64,000 bases of DNA from Pomphorhynchus laevis (taxonomy: Eukaryota; Acanthocephala; Palaeacanthocephala; Echinorhynchida; Pomphorhynchidae). The position numbers and the translations under genes were made by a program. Location of the stretch: positions 168,986 through 232,985 of the forward strand of contig WNNJ02001554.1 in the NCBI GenBank assembly GCA_012934845.2, in the 5' to 3' direction. Each line of letters opens with the position of its first letter. Position 1 is the first letter of the stretch. Below the pieces are notes generated by a model. It was not told where the DNA came from. It saw only the letters and a list, made by a program, of their open reading frames with translations, and searched no databases. Shown here one piece after another: positions 1 through 11,441 of this stretch.

Positions 1-1245
1 TAAAGAAGGGAGCGCGGCGGACGTCGAGAGGGAGTTGATTCCAGGCGAGTGAGGCGGCGACGAGGAAGGATCGGAGACCGTAGTTGTTGGAGTAATTAGG
101 AACGTGGAGTAAGAGGGTATGACAGGAACGAAGCGATAGCGAGGTGAGGCGAGTATCGTCTAAGAAAGGAAGGTTGATGAACGATGGGGAGCCGACAGCG
201 ATGAGACGAAAAGTAACGAGAAGAAGGCGGAGTTTGATGCGGATGTAGATGGTGGGCCAGGAGAGTTGGGCAAAATATGTGGATGTGTGGTCGAAGCGAC
301 GGAGACGAAAGAGCACTCGAACGGCGGTGTTGATTATTCGTTGTAGGGGTAGGATGATGAATTTTGGAGAATTGGCGAAAAGGCTGAGGCAGTAATCGAT
401 TTTAGGGAAAAGAAGCGATGAAAGAAGAGACATACAAGAACGGAAGTCGATAAGGGGGCGGATACGGCGGATGTCACGAAGAATTAAGTTAGACGAGCGG
501 ACCTTGTCACGGACGAAGGGTTTAAGGGAAAGGTGATCATCGAAATGGAAGCGTAAGAAAGTGATATTGCGGACTATGGGGATGATCGATGAGGCAAAAT
601 AAACAGTGGGAGGAGATATGTTTGATTTACGGGAGAGGATCCACATTATTTTGGACTTTTCGAGGTTTTGAACGAGATGGAGATTGGAGAGACGTTTGTA
701 GATAGAACAAAGACAGTTGGAGGCAGAAATGCCGATATCGTGTATGCGATGTGCGGGTGCATGAGCATAGATTAGAATGTCATCGGCGTATTGCATGACG
801 TTAAAGGAGTAAGGTTTGATAAATGGAGAGAGATCGCCAAGCAAAAGAGAGAAAAGCAGGGGACCTAGGACTGAACCTTGTGGAACCCCGCAAAAAATAG
901 GGATGGGAGGGGAGGATGATGAATTAGAACAGACGCGAAAAGGAACGGTCGGATAGATATGAGGCGAACCATGCTACGGAGGAGGAAGAAAAGCCGTAAT
1001 CATAACGAAGGCGAGAAAGGAGGACGGAGTGGTCGACAATGTCGAATGCGGAGGAGAGATCGAGGGAGATGAGAACACTATATAGAGCCTTGTCTCGAGA
1101 AATGAGTAAGTCGTTGTACACTTTTATGCATGCGATTTCTGTCGAGTGATTAGAGCGGAAAGCGGATTGGAAAGGAGGGTACAGATTGGCAAAAAATACA
1201 ACGACATGTGGTCGACAAAGTACTAGCGCCTTATCTACAATTGAT
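1..1245 (-). mobile_element. LINE reverse transcriptase, C-terminal half (CR1/Jockey-like)
   Basis: On the - strand this reads as the RT of a non-LTR retrotransposon. In order it shows a segment with DLSSAFDIVDHS (RT motif A region), GVPQGSVLGPLLF (motif B), QYADDILIY (motif C), then a thumb segment with PFVRDKVRSS and a C-terminal VAASLAWNQLPLDVRR, the usual end of CR1/L2/Jockey ORF2 proteins. From about base 960 to base 1 one frame stays open and runs off the window edge. A single frame change near 925-950 separates it from the motif A part (924-1121). The 5' end is cut off near 1245, where a Penelope-like element begins. Related, more decayed copies lie at 19890-20820 (-) and 24650-26545 (+). 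The open frame suggests a fairly young insertion. Confidence 0.85.
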
Positions 1246-1248
1246 ATA

Positions 1249-2330
1249 ATTAAATCAGCTAACTGAGTCTACGTATTGTTATATAATTATAAAATAAACA
1301 AAACATAATAATGCTAAATCAAAATTTAATAATTAAATAATAAAATTAATAATTGTTTTTAGATTTTCTATAATTTTAATCAAGTTAAAAAATAAAAATA
1401 AAAAATAAAATTTAAAATAAACGTCATTTTTATGAATTGACTAATAAATAACAGACGTTGTATCAGAATAAGAATTAGAGGTCATCAGGAGGAACTGCTA
1501 TGCTATCAGGTTTCGGCCCCTAACTCCTCTACCCAACATAGCAGCGGGGCCAAATACATGCTAATGATGTATTTCCTCTGAAATAACTATCTAGTATCTT
1601 ATTCTAATGCAAAGTATATTATTTATTATTCATCCATAAAAATTTGCCACTTAAGAGTTTAAATTTATTCTTTATATTATTGTGTTGATTTATATATTTT
1701 ACTATTTTCTGCTTGATGTTATTTTTATAGTAACCTAGTTTAAAATATGTATCTATTAAATTATTTAAATGATTTTGAAGAAAGCCAATATCATTACAAA
1801 TTGTTGCAATTCTTAAAATTTCATTATTTAATGTATTATATTTTATATTATATGGTATGCATGAATGCTCATGCAAAAATATGTTTCTTGTAAATTTAAA
1901 TATGTCATCTTTACGATATAAATTAACAGTAGTTTTAGTTAATGTTAATTTAATGTTCATATCTAGATATACACCTTCTTTATCATTAATATTGGTTTTG
2001 TTAAGAATAAGGCTTTCTGGATAAATGTGCTCACTAATTGAATAAAAATTATTAGAATTAAATACACATATATCATCAATGTATCGAAACATATATTTCA
2101 TATATTTATATTGTTTAGATTTAGTTTTTACACAGTTATGAACAAATTCATATTCTATAAAGCTTAAAAACAAGTCAGCTATAATTGGGCTACTATTACC
2201 ACCCATTGGAACACCTTTTACTTGTCTAAATATAGATGTCCCTACTTTTAAATAATTTTGATTTATCAAAATATTTAAGGATTCTATTAATTCAATTTTA
2301 TCCATATATTTATATTTATTTGATGGTTTA
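1249..2330 (-). mobile_element. Penelope-like retroelement fossil, RT part and 3' end, no visible endonuclease
   Basis: The - strand 2305-1619 encodes 228 residues with GVPMGGNSSPIIADLF (RT motif B), RYIDDICVF (motif C) and a thumb segment ending in a basic stretch, typical of Penelope-like RTs. No GIY-YIG endonuclease follows the RT. Bases 1249-1618 are its AT-rich 3' region, ending in a short module (CTCAGTTAGCTGATTTAAT read on the - strand) that recurs at least seven times in the window. The element is truncated at its 5' end. Shorter copies of the same family lie at 36750-38146 and 42380-44090. It could be an endonuclease-deficient PLE or one whose endonuclease is N-terminal and lost here. 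Confidence 0.75.
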
Positions 2331-3639
2331 ATTTTTGTTAAATAAAATCACTTTTATTTTTAAGATACAATTTCGTAAACGATTCTGACACGCACTGATA
2401 ATTAATTAATAATTAATGATAATTTGCACTGATAATTGATAATTATTTAAAATTTTGTAATTACAAGGAAAAGTTAAAAGACAGTCAATTCTACACCAGA
2501 ATTGCGTATGCTATTTTTCCTAACGGTACCTCATTAAAAACTAAATTGCGGAATACAGTTAACATTTATATTTAATGGATTTCTTGTAGAAATCCATTTT
2601 GCCGCACAAAAAAAAACAGAAGACGGAAATTACATAAAAGTGTGTTCAGCGTTGCTTACCTTAATAGTTCGTGAGCAAGTCATTATGAAGGCAAATTAAT
2701 ACTCATAATTAAACATAATTAAACCGAATATTTTCCTTCATTTATTATGTAAGTAACAAGTAAAACAAATATTTTAATTAATTCAATTAATTTAAAGGCA
2801 ATTTACTATAGTTTCAAAGCTTCAATATGTGAATATCAGTTAATAAATAATTTTAAAAATTACATTTCACATGTTATAAGAAAAAACTTGAAAATTTTAA
2901 TAACTACTACAAATAGTGGATATGTGGACAAATTGTGGCTATATTACAATTGTAGCTAGAATAGGGTAATGTAATTATTAAAAATTAAATATTATTAAAT
3001 ATTATATAATTAAATATTATTATCTAAGATAAAAATTTTTATCGACACATTTGAGTGTAAGTCATTCTCTAAATAGTTGAACGAGTGCAAGTGTTTGGGT
3101 GTAGATATTGAACAAGTTATACATGTAGATGGCGTAAATGATTATGGCGAATCACAGCATAGGAAGTTGTTGTCTTATTATTCTGATGTGCATGTGCATT
3201 TGTGATCACGTGAGTACTCTGAAACATTGTCTATAATTACCTGATTTTTTCATTAACTCTCAAATTCCCTGGTTGAACGTAAATTTATTTCTTTGATACT
3301 TCATGAGATAGATCAATTCCTGTTTCGTCAAGTAAAGGGACTAATCAAGTGTTGGCATTCAGAAACACTATAATGACGATGTGTTCACATGATGTGAAGT
3401 ATTTTCTGATATGTTTGATGTGTTCGAGATATGTCGTAGCTACTCTAAGTGTAAGTATCTTTCGAATAAGGAATACACTTAATGATCAACAACCTCGTTT
3501 TTAGATGTTAAATGTGAACATATAATTACTCAACTTGCGGTTTTAGATTCAAAGTCTATCATTCGCATTTTAAATGATATATCATTTGAGCAACGATAAT
3601 ATCTAGAAAAGAAACAACATGATCTATTTTGTTTGAGAG
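2331..3639. other. gene-free AT-rich stretch
   Basis: No frame of convincing length or composition is seen on either strand. The sequence is AT-rich with short direct duplications of simple AT words. Confidence 0.6.
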
Positions 3640-4560
3640 ATTAAAGTAAGAATAATGTATGGATCAGAAATTTTATATGCGCTGCCTAAAACCCATTGTT
3701 TGATGGTTATTATTAAAAGCTAAACTTAAAATGGCTAATCGGTTATTGCAGTCCGTTAATATAATAAATGTTCGTAAGATAAAAGATAGCTTTAGCTTTG
3801 ATAGAAATGGCTTATTCATTAGTGCACAAGTTTTAAATTGTCAATATTAATTAAAGCTTTTATGGTTTTTAGTGTCATTCCTTATTTATTAGGTCAGCAG
3901 TCCAATCTACTTTTTAGGAATGGGTACACTCTGTTTTGTCTCTCTTGTATGAATCAGCTGCTACCGGACTTTACGACATTTATCAGTACCTTTTTCGTCT
4001 TTAAAAATTTCAACAAACCCTCTTAAGAACACTTATTCCATTATTTATAGACCAAAATGCATTCGGCACGGTTGGTGTATTTACTGATCAGTACTACTTA
4101 CAGTTCTTGCAAGCAAATTGTTGAAGCGTATTGAATATGTTCGTATAATAAAGCATCTGACTGGTACTGATCAACTACACGTTTATCAACATGGGTTGCG
4201 CGGGAGTTCCTTTCGCTTGTCTAACTAAATTTGCGTTCGCAAATTGATAAGGCATCTATAGTTTTTCTTATCATACCTTATTTTATTATTACTTTTTGAT
4301 TAGATTCTTTGTCTATATTTCTATCTATATTCGGAGAGCATCCATTACTAATTATATCGGCTCACAGGTTATTAAAGGTAAAGGATTTATCGAAATCCAT
4401 TGATCCTTTTAGGAGTCGCTGATCATCTATAGCATCGGGCATACCTTTGGGGTGTTGGATATCCTCAGCAGGTTATTAAAAGTCAGAATATTCTGTCTTG
4501 TTGATACTATCGATCTTAAGCGGTTGCATTCAATTAACACATTTACTGATTCTAAAAAGT
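3640..4560 (+). mobile_element. heavily eroded LINE reverse transcriptase
   Basis: Broken frames on the + strand give, in the expected order, fragments resembling LINE RT landmarks: DQLHVYQHGLRGSSF around 4170-4215 (compare the usual QHGFRKGRS) and SGIPLGCWISSAG around 4430-4475 (compare SGVPQGSVLGP). Many stops interrupt the reading. The assignment rests on two weak landmarks only, so it is tentative. Confidence 0.35.
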
Positions 4561-4565
4561 TTATA

Positions 4566-4655
4566 ATCAAATCAGCGAGCTGAGTCTATGTATTTAATAT
4601 AATTATAAAATAAACAAAACATAATAATGCTAAATCAAAATTTAATAATAAAATA
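4566..4655 (-). repeat. terminal module of the endonuclease-less PLE family
   Basis: A copy of the short 3'-end module seen at 1249-1330: on the + strand ATCAGCGAGCTGAGTCTATG followed by an AT-rich run and ATAATGCTAAATC. Other copies occur at about 21775-21826, 33002-33045, 39210-39235 and 60551-60655. The opposite-orientation 3' region is at 61570-61990. Detached 3' ends like these are what 5'-truncated retroelement insertions leave. Confidence 0.6.
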
Positions 4656-4681
4656 TTTTTTTGAACACAATGATCTATTTA

Positions 4682-4906
4682 TTGATAAAGAATTATTAAC
4701 GCTGAATCAGAGAAAGAAGGAAAATTTTTTTGATATTTCGCTAACCTCTGTTAGCATCTTCAGAAAATTACAATTTGATTAAAATATTTAGAATTTGATT
4801 GAAAAATTACAATAAGATTGTAATTTTCTGAAGATGCTAATAGAGGTTAGCAAAATATCAAATAAAAATTTCCTTTTCTTTAATCTAGCTCCAATAATTC
4901 TTTATA
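4682..4906. repeat. hairpin MITE with long terminal inverted repeats
   Basis: The two halves are inverted copies of each other. The left end reads AAAGAATTATT, then a GCTGAATCAGAG-type word, and leads to TTTCGCTAACCTCTGTTAGC. The right end mirrors this and finishes AGCTCCAATAATTCTTT. No protein is encoded. The same family occurs at 12848-12981 and 38147-38384, with partial copies near 10977-11150, 21148-21195 and 36187-36290. Confidence 0.75.
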
Positions 4907-5139
4907 TTTACTGATCCTGATATATTACAACCTGATATCAACACTAGAACGAGTGGAGTCTTAGTGAATTTGTTTAAATGTACTCTATTATGCTTTGGTA
5001 AAGATAGATCATTCAACACCTTATTACGTTGGCACACACGTTATAGCTTAGTCCGTAAATGTAAAGGATTTGGTCATAGAAATTCATTGATCGTTTATAA
5101 AAGTATTGAGTGGATGTTTTAATGATATTTGGGAAAATA

Positions 5140-5510
5140 CTATTTTTAATTCGATTAAACATTTTTATTTATAAAAAGGCTAGATTTTAAATAGTTTTTA
5201 ATTTCCTAAAATGCTATTATGTTTAAACAAAAAGATTTTTATTTCCTGATAGACCATTGTGTTTAAACAGAAAGATTTTTATTTCCTGATAGACCATTGT
5301 GTTTAAACAAAAAGATTTTTATTTCGTGATAGACCATTGTGTTTAAACAGTTTGTAATTTTCTAAAAAAATAATAATGATTTATTAAAGTAAAAAACACA
5401 TTTTCCTGAAAGGCTATTGTGTTTAAATAGTTTTGTATTTCATAAAGGCTATTGTTTGAACAAACAGTTTTGAATTCCATTGTAGATTATTGTGTTTAAA
5501 TAAACAGTTC
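5140..5510. repeat. ~37-bp minisatellite, upstream part
   Basis: About ten degenerate copies of a unit built around CTATTGTGTTTAAACA followed by GTTTTTAATTTCCTG. Many copies carry the palindrome GTTTAAAC. The array is interrupted by the LINE at 5526-9509 and resumes at 9525. Confidence 0.85.
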
Positions 5511-5525
5511 TTAATTTTTGAATTA
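5511..5525. repeat. target-site duplication, left
   Basis: TTAATTTTTGAATTA, identical to 9510-9524. The pair brackets the LINE exactly. Confidence 0.88.
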
Positions 5526-5554
5526 CCAATTATTTTGCGAGATTATTCAAAAAA

Positions 5555-6775
5555 ATGTGTAGTGTACAAGTAATTTCGGAGCTATCAAACGATAGTCAAT
5601 TTCAAGCAAATTCTAACAGAATTCCAAACGAAAAAGAGGTTTGTACTAGATGCTCTTCTACTCAAAGTCATAGCGATAAGGTCAGTAATGTTTTGTTATC
5701 TTCAGGCGATGCGAATGTGCTTCCCCCCATCCCGAAAAAGAGGAACTTGATTTTAATTAAAGTAAGAAGACCTATAGAAAGGGATCAACTATACAATAAA
5801 TTTCTGAGAAATTTCTCGCTTCTATATAAGAACAGGATTTTATTTAATTCTGTAAAGATACACCCCTCCGAGGTGAAAATTTCTTTTGTAACATCTGATC
5901 TCGCAATGAAATACGCGGAATATTTTTTGAGAATCTTACAGAATTCGGTGAACTTACCATAAAGCCTATCCTGGCTTCGATCAAAGTTACCAATCTACCA
6001 TGTTCAATGGATGAAGATGACAAGCAATCGTTTATGGCAACCTTCAAAGTTTCCAGTCTGAGACCAATCGTGGGTAGGGACGGGAACCCTATCCCGGTTG
6101 GCTTTTGTAGTGCGCCAGTGGAGTTAGCTGAAACTCTATCAAAATCATCATCCAACCCGTTTATGGGGTTCAACATTCGGTTCTCAATAACCGAAATAGA
6201 CGAATTAACCTACCCCCACTGCAGCCGATGCCACAAATGGGGTCACTGGGCTTCCAGCTGCAGTGGGATCCCTACATGTGGTATCTGCGGATCAGCCTCT
6301 TGTCTATCTCTGTCGTCGAATGACCGTTGCTCGCCCCCCCCATTCATGTTCAAACTGCGGGGGGAGCCATCCTGCATGGCGTAGGAGCTGCAGTAAGTTC
6401 AAGGCGTACAGAAGCCTTTTTATTCGTCCGGTTAAACCTACAACTTCCTTCTCTTGTGTGGCCGCACCGCGCATGGATGACTCAGAGATATCCCGGTTGA
6501 TGGATATAAAGATAGCAGAGTCGCATAGAAGGTTGGAAAACTTTATACTAATGGCCGTGGGTGCTATCAACACGAATCCCACGATTCCAGTGGTATATGT
6601 TCTTCCAGAGTCAAAAAAGAGAGGGGCTTCGGCCAATGCCGTCCCCCCGATCAAGATCGGGAAGCTTATTCGACGTATGACTAAGGGAAATGATGATATT
6701 GCCCAGGGGCAAGTACCTTTCCTGGAGGGGGCTAGTTGTGGGAAGGGCAACCTTCCTGCACCTAGCTCTGTCTAG
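5555..6775 (+). pseudogene. LINE ORF1 (zinc-knuckle, gag-like RNA-binding protein), frameshifted
   Basis: ORF1 of I/Jockey-type LINEs is a nucleic-acid-binding protein that packages the element RNA. The reading starts at ATG 5555 in frame 2, moves to frame 1 near 5940 and returns to frame 2 near 6290-6320, so two frameshifts break it. Frame 1 shows a textbook CCHC knuckle, CSRCHKWGHWASSC (C-x2-C-x4-H-x4-C), followed by the start of a second (CGIC). Frame 2 then gives CSNCGGSHPAWRRSC, a third knuckle. A short basic C-terminal tail follows, ending at 6775. Three knuckles in a row are normal for this ORF1 class. Confidence 0.8.
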
Positions 6776-6949
6776 GCAGGCAATCCTCCATCCAACAAAT
6801 CCATCACAATGCAGAGTACTATTTATTCGTAGAGGAAGTGAAGAAAATATTTATTTAATCGAATAGCCTACTGCTATCATCCACTAATAAATAATCCAAT
6901 ATGAGTAAACAATCAATTTATAATATGCAGAGTACTCGAGAGCCTTTTT

Positions 6950-9384
6950 CACTGAATATCCTTTAGTGGAAATCGGGAGGTGCTTCTGCCCTAAGACTTC
7001 TATCTGGTAGAGATGTAGATGTTATATTCCTTCAGGAGACGTAGTCTATCCGTCTCCCCCAGGACATTACTCGATTTATCCCAAAGCATATCTGTTCCCA
7101 CTATACTCAGTACATAACCCCACCTCACTCCTCTTCATCTCAAGGACTCTTGACCTTAGTTAAGTGCTCCTTAAGGTCCTCCCTCCTATTAAACTACTCA
7201 TGTCCAGCCCTTTCTTGTTTAGTAGTTTCACTCAGTAAGAACGGTAAACGCATAAGTCTAGCCAATGTCTACATCCGTCCAGGGGAAATTCACAAGAACC
7301 GTGACCTCCTGGATAGTATTATTGACAGCGGTTATGACATGATACTTGGAGATTTCAACGACAGAACTGGTCGTTGGATCAATGCAGCACTTCGCAGAGC
7401 TAGGAACGGTTATCTTATTCACAAACCCCCGTCACCTACCTTTCATTGCACATCAACAAATTCTATCCTCGACATTTTACTGCTTCACTCGAGGTGGTTG
7501 TTAAAACCCTTCTGCACGGAGCAGTCGCGCCAGCAATTGTCCACCTCTCATGACCTAATTCGTTGGAGGATTGAGGAAGATATGTTGCTTCAAAGAAGGT
7601 TTCACTTTGATCCTATCAGAGTGGCCTTCTTTCAAGCGGCTATCCAACTCTTTCCCATAATAGGAAATGAGAGTCTTACCGAATTTAATACCTACCTCTT
7701 TTCGCAAGCTACCGCGATTTTATCGACTACCTATAAAGGTCGTATATACAATCCTACTCCGACGAAACTCAAGGTCCTAGCGAAATTGCTTAACCTCCCT
7801 AATCTCTCTGTTTCCGCCAGACAGGCTCTCTCGAATGAATACTGGAGCACTAGATATAGGTTCCAGCTGAGTAGGGATAGGACGAGTATTGCTCACCTTA
7901 GTCCTTCTCAGTCTTCATTTTGGAAGATTTTCAAGAAGGAGAAGTTTGTTTGCTGGAAGGATAGAGTATTGGGTTGGATAGAGAATGTTGGCCTTGATAA
8001 AGTTTTGGAGGAGTCATTAGCCCTACACAACTATAAAGCCACTCTATCACCTCAACCAATCCCGCCTTGGTGTAACTTCAGGAGTAGGGATCTATCTGTT
8101 ACGGATATCCTTAACTCATGGGGTCCACTCCCTGGCATCTCCAAATCCGTCGTTCCACTTTCTTCTCGGGTCTGTCAGCTTTTGACAGCTGATCAGAGAA
8201 GAGAGGTGGCCGTCACCATGCTTTTAGCCTCCCCATCCGATGTAGCAGGCATCAATATTAGTAAGCGTGTTTTTCTTCCTAAGAAAAAATCCTGCTCATG
8301 CCCTAAAGATCTGCGACCCATTTCGATTCAAAATGCCCTCGTGTCGATTTACGAAAAAGCGCTTGCGCGTAAAATCCGCGACCATTTAAGTAGGCGTAAT
8401 TTGATCCCTCCAGGTTTTCATGGGTTCGTCAAAGGTCGCTCGGTCCATTCAGCAGTTGGTGAGGTGGAGCAGTTTTGTCGGGATAATAGCCATCGTCTAG
8501 TTGTGGCTGTTTTCCTTGACTTTTCTGCTGCATTTGACCGCATCTCCATTCTTTTTGTGATCTCTTCTCTCAGGTCCCTCGGGTTGCCTGCGAGAATTGT
8601 GAACAGAGTGGAGATCCTGTTGTTTACCAAGCGATTTTACTATGAAGACGACCCTGATGCGCGTCAGTTCTACCCTATTACGGGTGTACCTCAAAAATCC
8701 CCACTTTCTCCTATCTTATATCTTGCTGCCTCTATTAAACTATTCAAAATATTTAAACGCGAACAACGTCTTGTGGTGTACGCTGATGACACCACAGCCC
8801 TGTTCACTGGACACAGGTGTAAATACGTAGTCTCTGACATCAGCCGTTTCTTTTTAAGATTAAAAGATCAGTTACCCATATTCAATCTTATTTTAAACTC
8901 AGCTAAATCGCAGTTGGTCGTCTTTCATGGCACCCCTGCTACAAAACAAAAACTTAAGAGATTAGCACTCTCTGCGCTATCCTCCATATTTGCCTCTGAA
9001 CCACTTCCCACCTTCACAAGTCGAGTAAAATACCTGGGGTTCACCGTTACGGTGAACTGGTCGGCGAAAGCTGACCTAAATAGACTCAAACGTATCATGA
9101 AGAAAGCTAGGTGGGCCCTGAAACGGGCTCAGCATCTGTCATTGAAAGGGAAACCCCAGGTGCGCCTTTGGGGCACTTGGGCTATCTCGGGATTAGTCTT
9201 CTTCTCAAGAGGACGTCCCCCAGAGCAAAGGCTAAGGTTTCTTAAGCTCCTCGTCTCTCGTTTACCAAGCATAGTCCGCGCCGATTGGATTTTTCGGGGG
9301 GTGAAAGGACCCCGGGTGGTTCAGTCGGAAGGCGGCGTGTTGGATCGGTTGGGGGCTCAGATCCCCCTGGACCTGAGGCCATGA
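6950..9384 (+). pseudogene. LINE ORF2: endonuclease and reverse transcriptase, 5' part broken
   Basis: The protein nicks target DNA and primes reverse transcription of the element RNA. The endonuclease start is recognisable near 6960-7040 (DVDVIFLQET) but is interrupted by a stop directly after. From 7150 to 9384 one frame of 744 codons is open. It holds endonuclease landmarks (LANVYIRPG, ILGDFNDRTG, STNSILDI, STSHDLI), then RT landmarks GFVKGRSVHS, VFLDFSAAFDRI, GVPQKSPLSPILY, VVYADDTTAL and KYLGFTV. The usual Gly of GVPQGSP is Lys here. The end lacks RNase H. The long open RT frame inside a dead element suggests the insertion is not very old. Confidence 0.85.
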
Positions 9385-9509
9385 AAGAGAAAGGGAAGAT
9401 GAAAAAACGAAAGAAAAATTCTGTCATTTTTTATCTGAGTTAGTTATGACCTACCTTTTTTATTCTTGCATGCTATATTTTGGTGTATTTAATAAAGTCT
9501 TTATTATTA

Positions 9510-9524
9510 TTAATTTTTGAATTA
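9510..9524. repeat. target-site duplication, right
   Basis: Identical 15-mer to 5511-5525, following the TTATTATTAT tail of the LINE. Confidence 0.88.
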
Positions 9525-10615
9525 TATGGTAGATTATTGTGTTTGAATAAACAGGTTTTCATTTCCTGAAAGGTTAATGTGTTTAAATAAACAATGTGTA
9601 ACTTCCTGGTAGAACATTGTGCTTAAATAAACATTTTTATTTCTAAAAAGGCTATTGTGTTTAAACAAATAGTTTTTAATTTCCTGGTAGACTATTGTGT
9701 TTAAACAGCTTGTAATTTTCTATAAGGCTATTTTGTTAAAAAAGTTTTGTGTTTCTAGAAAAGATATTGCTTAAACAAACAGTTTTGAATTCCATGATAG
9801 ATTATTGTGTTAATAAGCAGCTTTTAATTCTCTTAGTGGCTATTATGTTTAAACAGTTTTTAATTTCCTTAGTCTATTGAGTTTAAATAAAAATTTTAAT
9901 TTCTAGAAAGGCTAGATTTTAAACAAATAGTTTTTAATTTCCAAAAAGGCTATTATGTTTAAACAAATAGTTTTTAATTTCCTATTAGACTATTGTGTTT
10001 AAACAAATAGTTTTTAATTTCCTGGCAGACTATTGTGTTTTAACATTTTGTAATTTCCTCAAAGGCTATTGTGTTCAAATAGTTTTGTATTTCTTGAAGG
10101 CTATTGTTAACCAAACAGTTTTGAATTCCATTGTAGATTATTGTGTTTAAATAAACAGTTTTTAATTTTTCCTGTGTGGCAATTGTGTTTAAACAGTTTG
10201 TAATTTCTGAGATGCTATTGTGTTTAAATAAACATTTTTATTTCTAGAAAGGCTAGATTTTAAGCAAATATTTTTTTTATTTCCTAGGAGGCTATTATGT
10301 ATAAACAAATAGCTTTTAATTTCCTGATAGACTATTGTGTTCAAACAAACAGTTTGTAATTTATTGAAAGGCTTTTATGTTTAAATAAATAGTTTGTAAT
10401 TTTATGAGAGGCTATTTCATAAAGAGTTAGTAATGTTTTAGAGGCCATTGTATTTAAATAAACAAGTTTTTTTTTAATTTATTGAAAGACCATTATTTAA
10501 ACAATTAGTTTTTAATTTCCTAAAATGCAATTGTGCTTAAATAAACAGTTTGAAATTTAATGATATGATATTTTGTTTAAATAAACATATTGTAATTTCC
10601 TGAGTGTTTATTACT
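9525..10615. repeat. ~37-bp minisatellite, main array
   Basis: Nearly thirty degenerate head-to-tail copies of a unit of about 36-39 bp, roughly GGCTATTGTGTTTAAACAAA followed by TAGTTTTTAATTTCCT. Units differ by small indels and substitutions. A short detached piece lies at about 11160-11250. No protein is encoded. Confidence 0.88.
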
Positions 10616-11327
10616 TTATGTTATGTACTTTGTTTTTTCTTTTAAGAAAATCTTATTATTTTATATGATAATAATAGAATTATAATCTTATTATTCTATA
10701 TATGTATGTAGTAGCAAACAGTGATCATTATGTTTGCGTCTGCGATTAGCGGCTTTATCTTTTTATGTAAAATGAGAGATAGCGTTTCCGTGGGATAACC
10801 TTATATTATATTTAATATTTCATTATATATAATTAACATAAAAATATCATATTATCATAGAAATATCAAAATGTAAATAATGACAATTTAATGATTTACA
10901 AAATTATCTCTAAATTCAGTTCATGGTACGTCATTTTTATTTCGTGTTTCATTTTAAAGAGTTAAGAAAATTAATTAATAAAGAATTATTGAAGCTGTAT
11001 CAAAGAAAGAAGGAACATTTTATTTGATATTTCGCTAACATCTGTAAGCATCTTTAATAATTATCAACTATTATTATTTTAAATAGTTGATAATGATCCA
11101 TTATTGATAATTATTGGGCTGGATTAAAGAAGAGAGGAAATTATTTTACTTAAAGTTTCTTATTGCTTGAGAGTATATTGTGTTTAAACAAATAATTTTT
11201 TATTTCCTAGGAGGCTATTATGTATAAACAAATAGTTTGTAATTTTCTGAGAAGTGATTTAAAACAAAAATATTTTTGATAAAAAAAAACAAATTTATTG
11301 ATATCGAAATATTTTTATTGTTTTTAT
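10616..11327. other. gene-free stretch with MITE halves and minisatellite remnants
   Basis: Half copies of the hairpin MITE are seen at about 10977-11075 and 11100-11150 (ATTTCGCTAACATCTGTAAGC and GGATTAAAG words), followed by two minisatellite units near 11160-11250. Nothing coding is seen. Confidence 0.6.
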
Positions 11328-11365
11328 GATGTGGCAGACAAGAAAGAATAGAGAAAACGATACAG

Positions 11366-11441
11366 GTACCGTCATTATTTTGACTCATCAGTGCCTTGTA
11401 TCTCCCACTACTGGATGCAGAGGAGGACCGGCAGACGGCAC
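11366..11441 (-). ncRNA. hammerhead ribozyme, altered copy (type III order)
   Basis: Read on the - strand: GTGCCGTC, then stem I TGCC/GGCA, CTGATGA, stem II GTC/GAC with loop AAAATAAT, then directly GGTACC. The conserved GAAA after stem II is missing, so this copy should be inactive. Stem III strands GTGCCGT and GGTACC are still present. Confidence 0.7.

Larger units (their letters stand above)
5526..9509 (+). mobile_element. full-span LINE (I/Jockey-type) with 15-bp target-site duplication
   Basis: A 3984-bp element is bounded by an exact 15-bp direct repeat, TTAATTTTTGAATTA, at 5511-5525 and 9510-9524. It contains an ORF1 with CCHC zinc knuckles (5555-6775), an ORF2 with APE-type endonuclease and RT (about 6950-9384), and a short 3' tail of TTA repeats after AATAAAGTC. 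It lies in a minisatellite whose pattern is continuous across the insertion once one copy of the duplication is removed. The 5' leader before the first ATG (5555) is only 29 bp. ORF1 and the endonuclease part are broken, so the copy is dead, while the RT part stays open. No RNase H domain is visible. Confidence 0.9.

Noticed and set aside
1470-1620. GAAAC ... CTGATGACCTC words in the PLE 3' region as a possible type II hammerhead
   Set aside because: A TAGAGG/CCTCTA stem exists, but extra bases separate it from GAAA and no cleavage triplet with stem I can be drawn. Copies at 36.8 and 42.7 kb do not preserve the pairing.
8418-8694. Minus-strand frames opposite the LINE RT
   Set aside because: They are shadows of ORF2 codons, with no recognisable protein features.
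5140-10615. Regular repeats suggesting a CRISPR array
   Set aside because: The unit is repeated without distinct spacers, drifts along its whole length, and the context is a eukaryotic genome.
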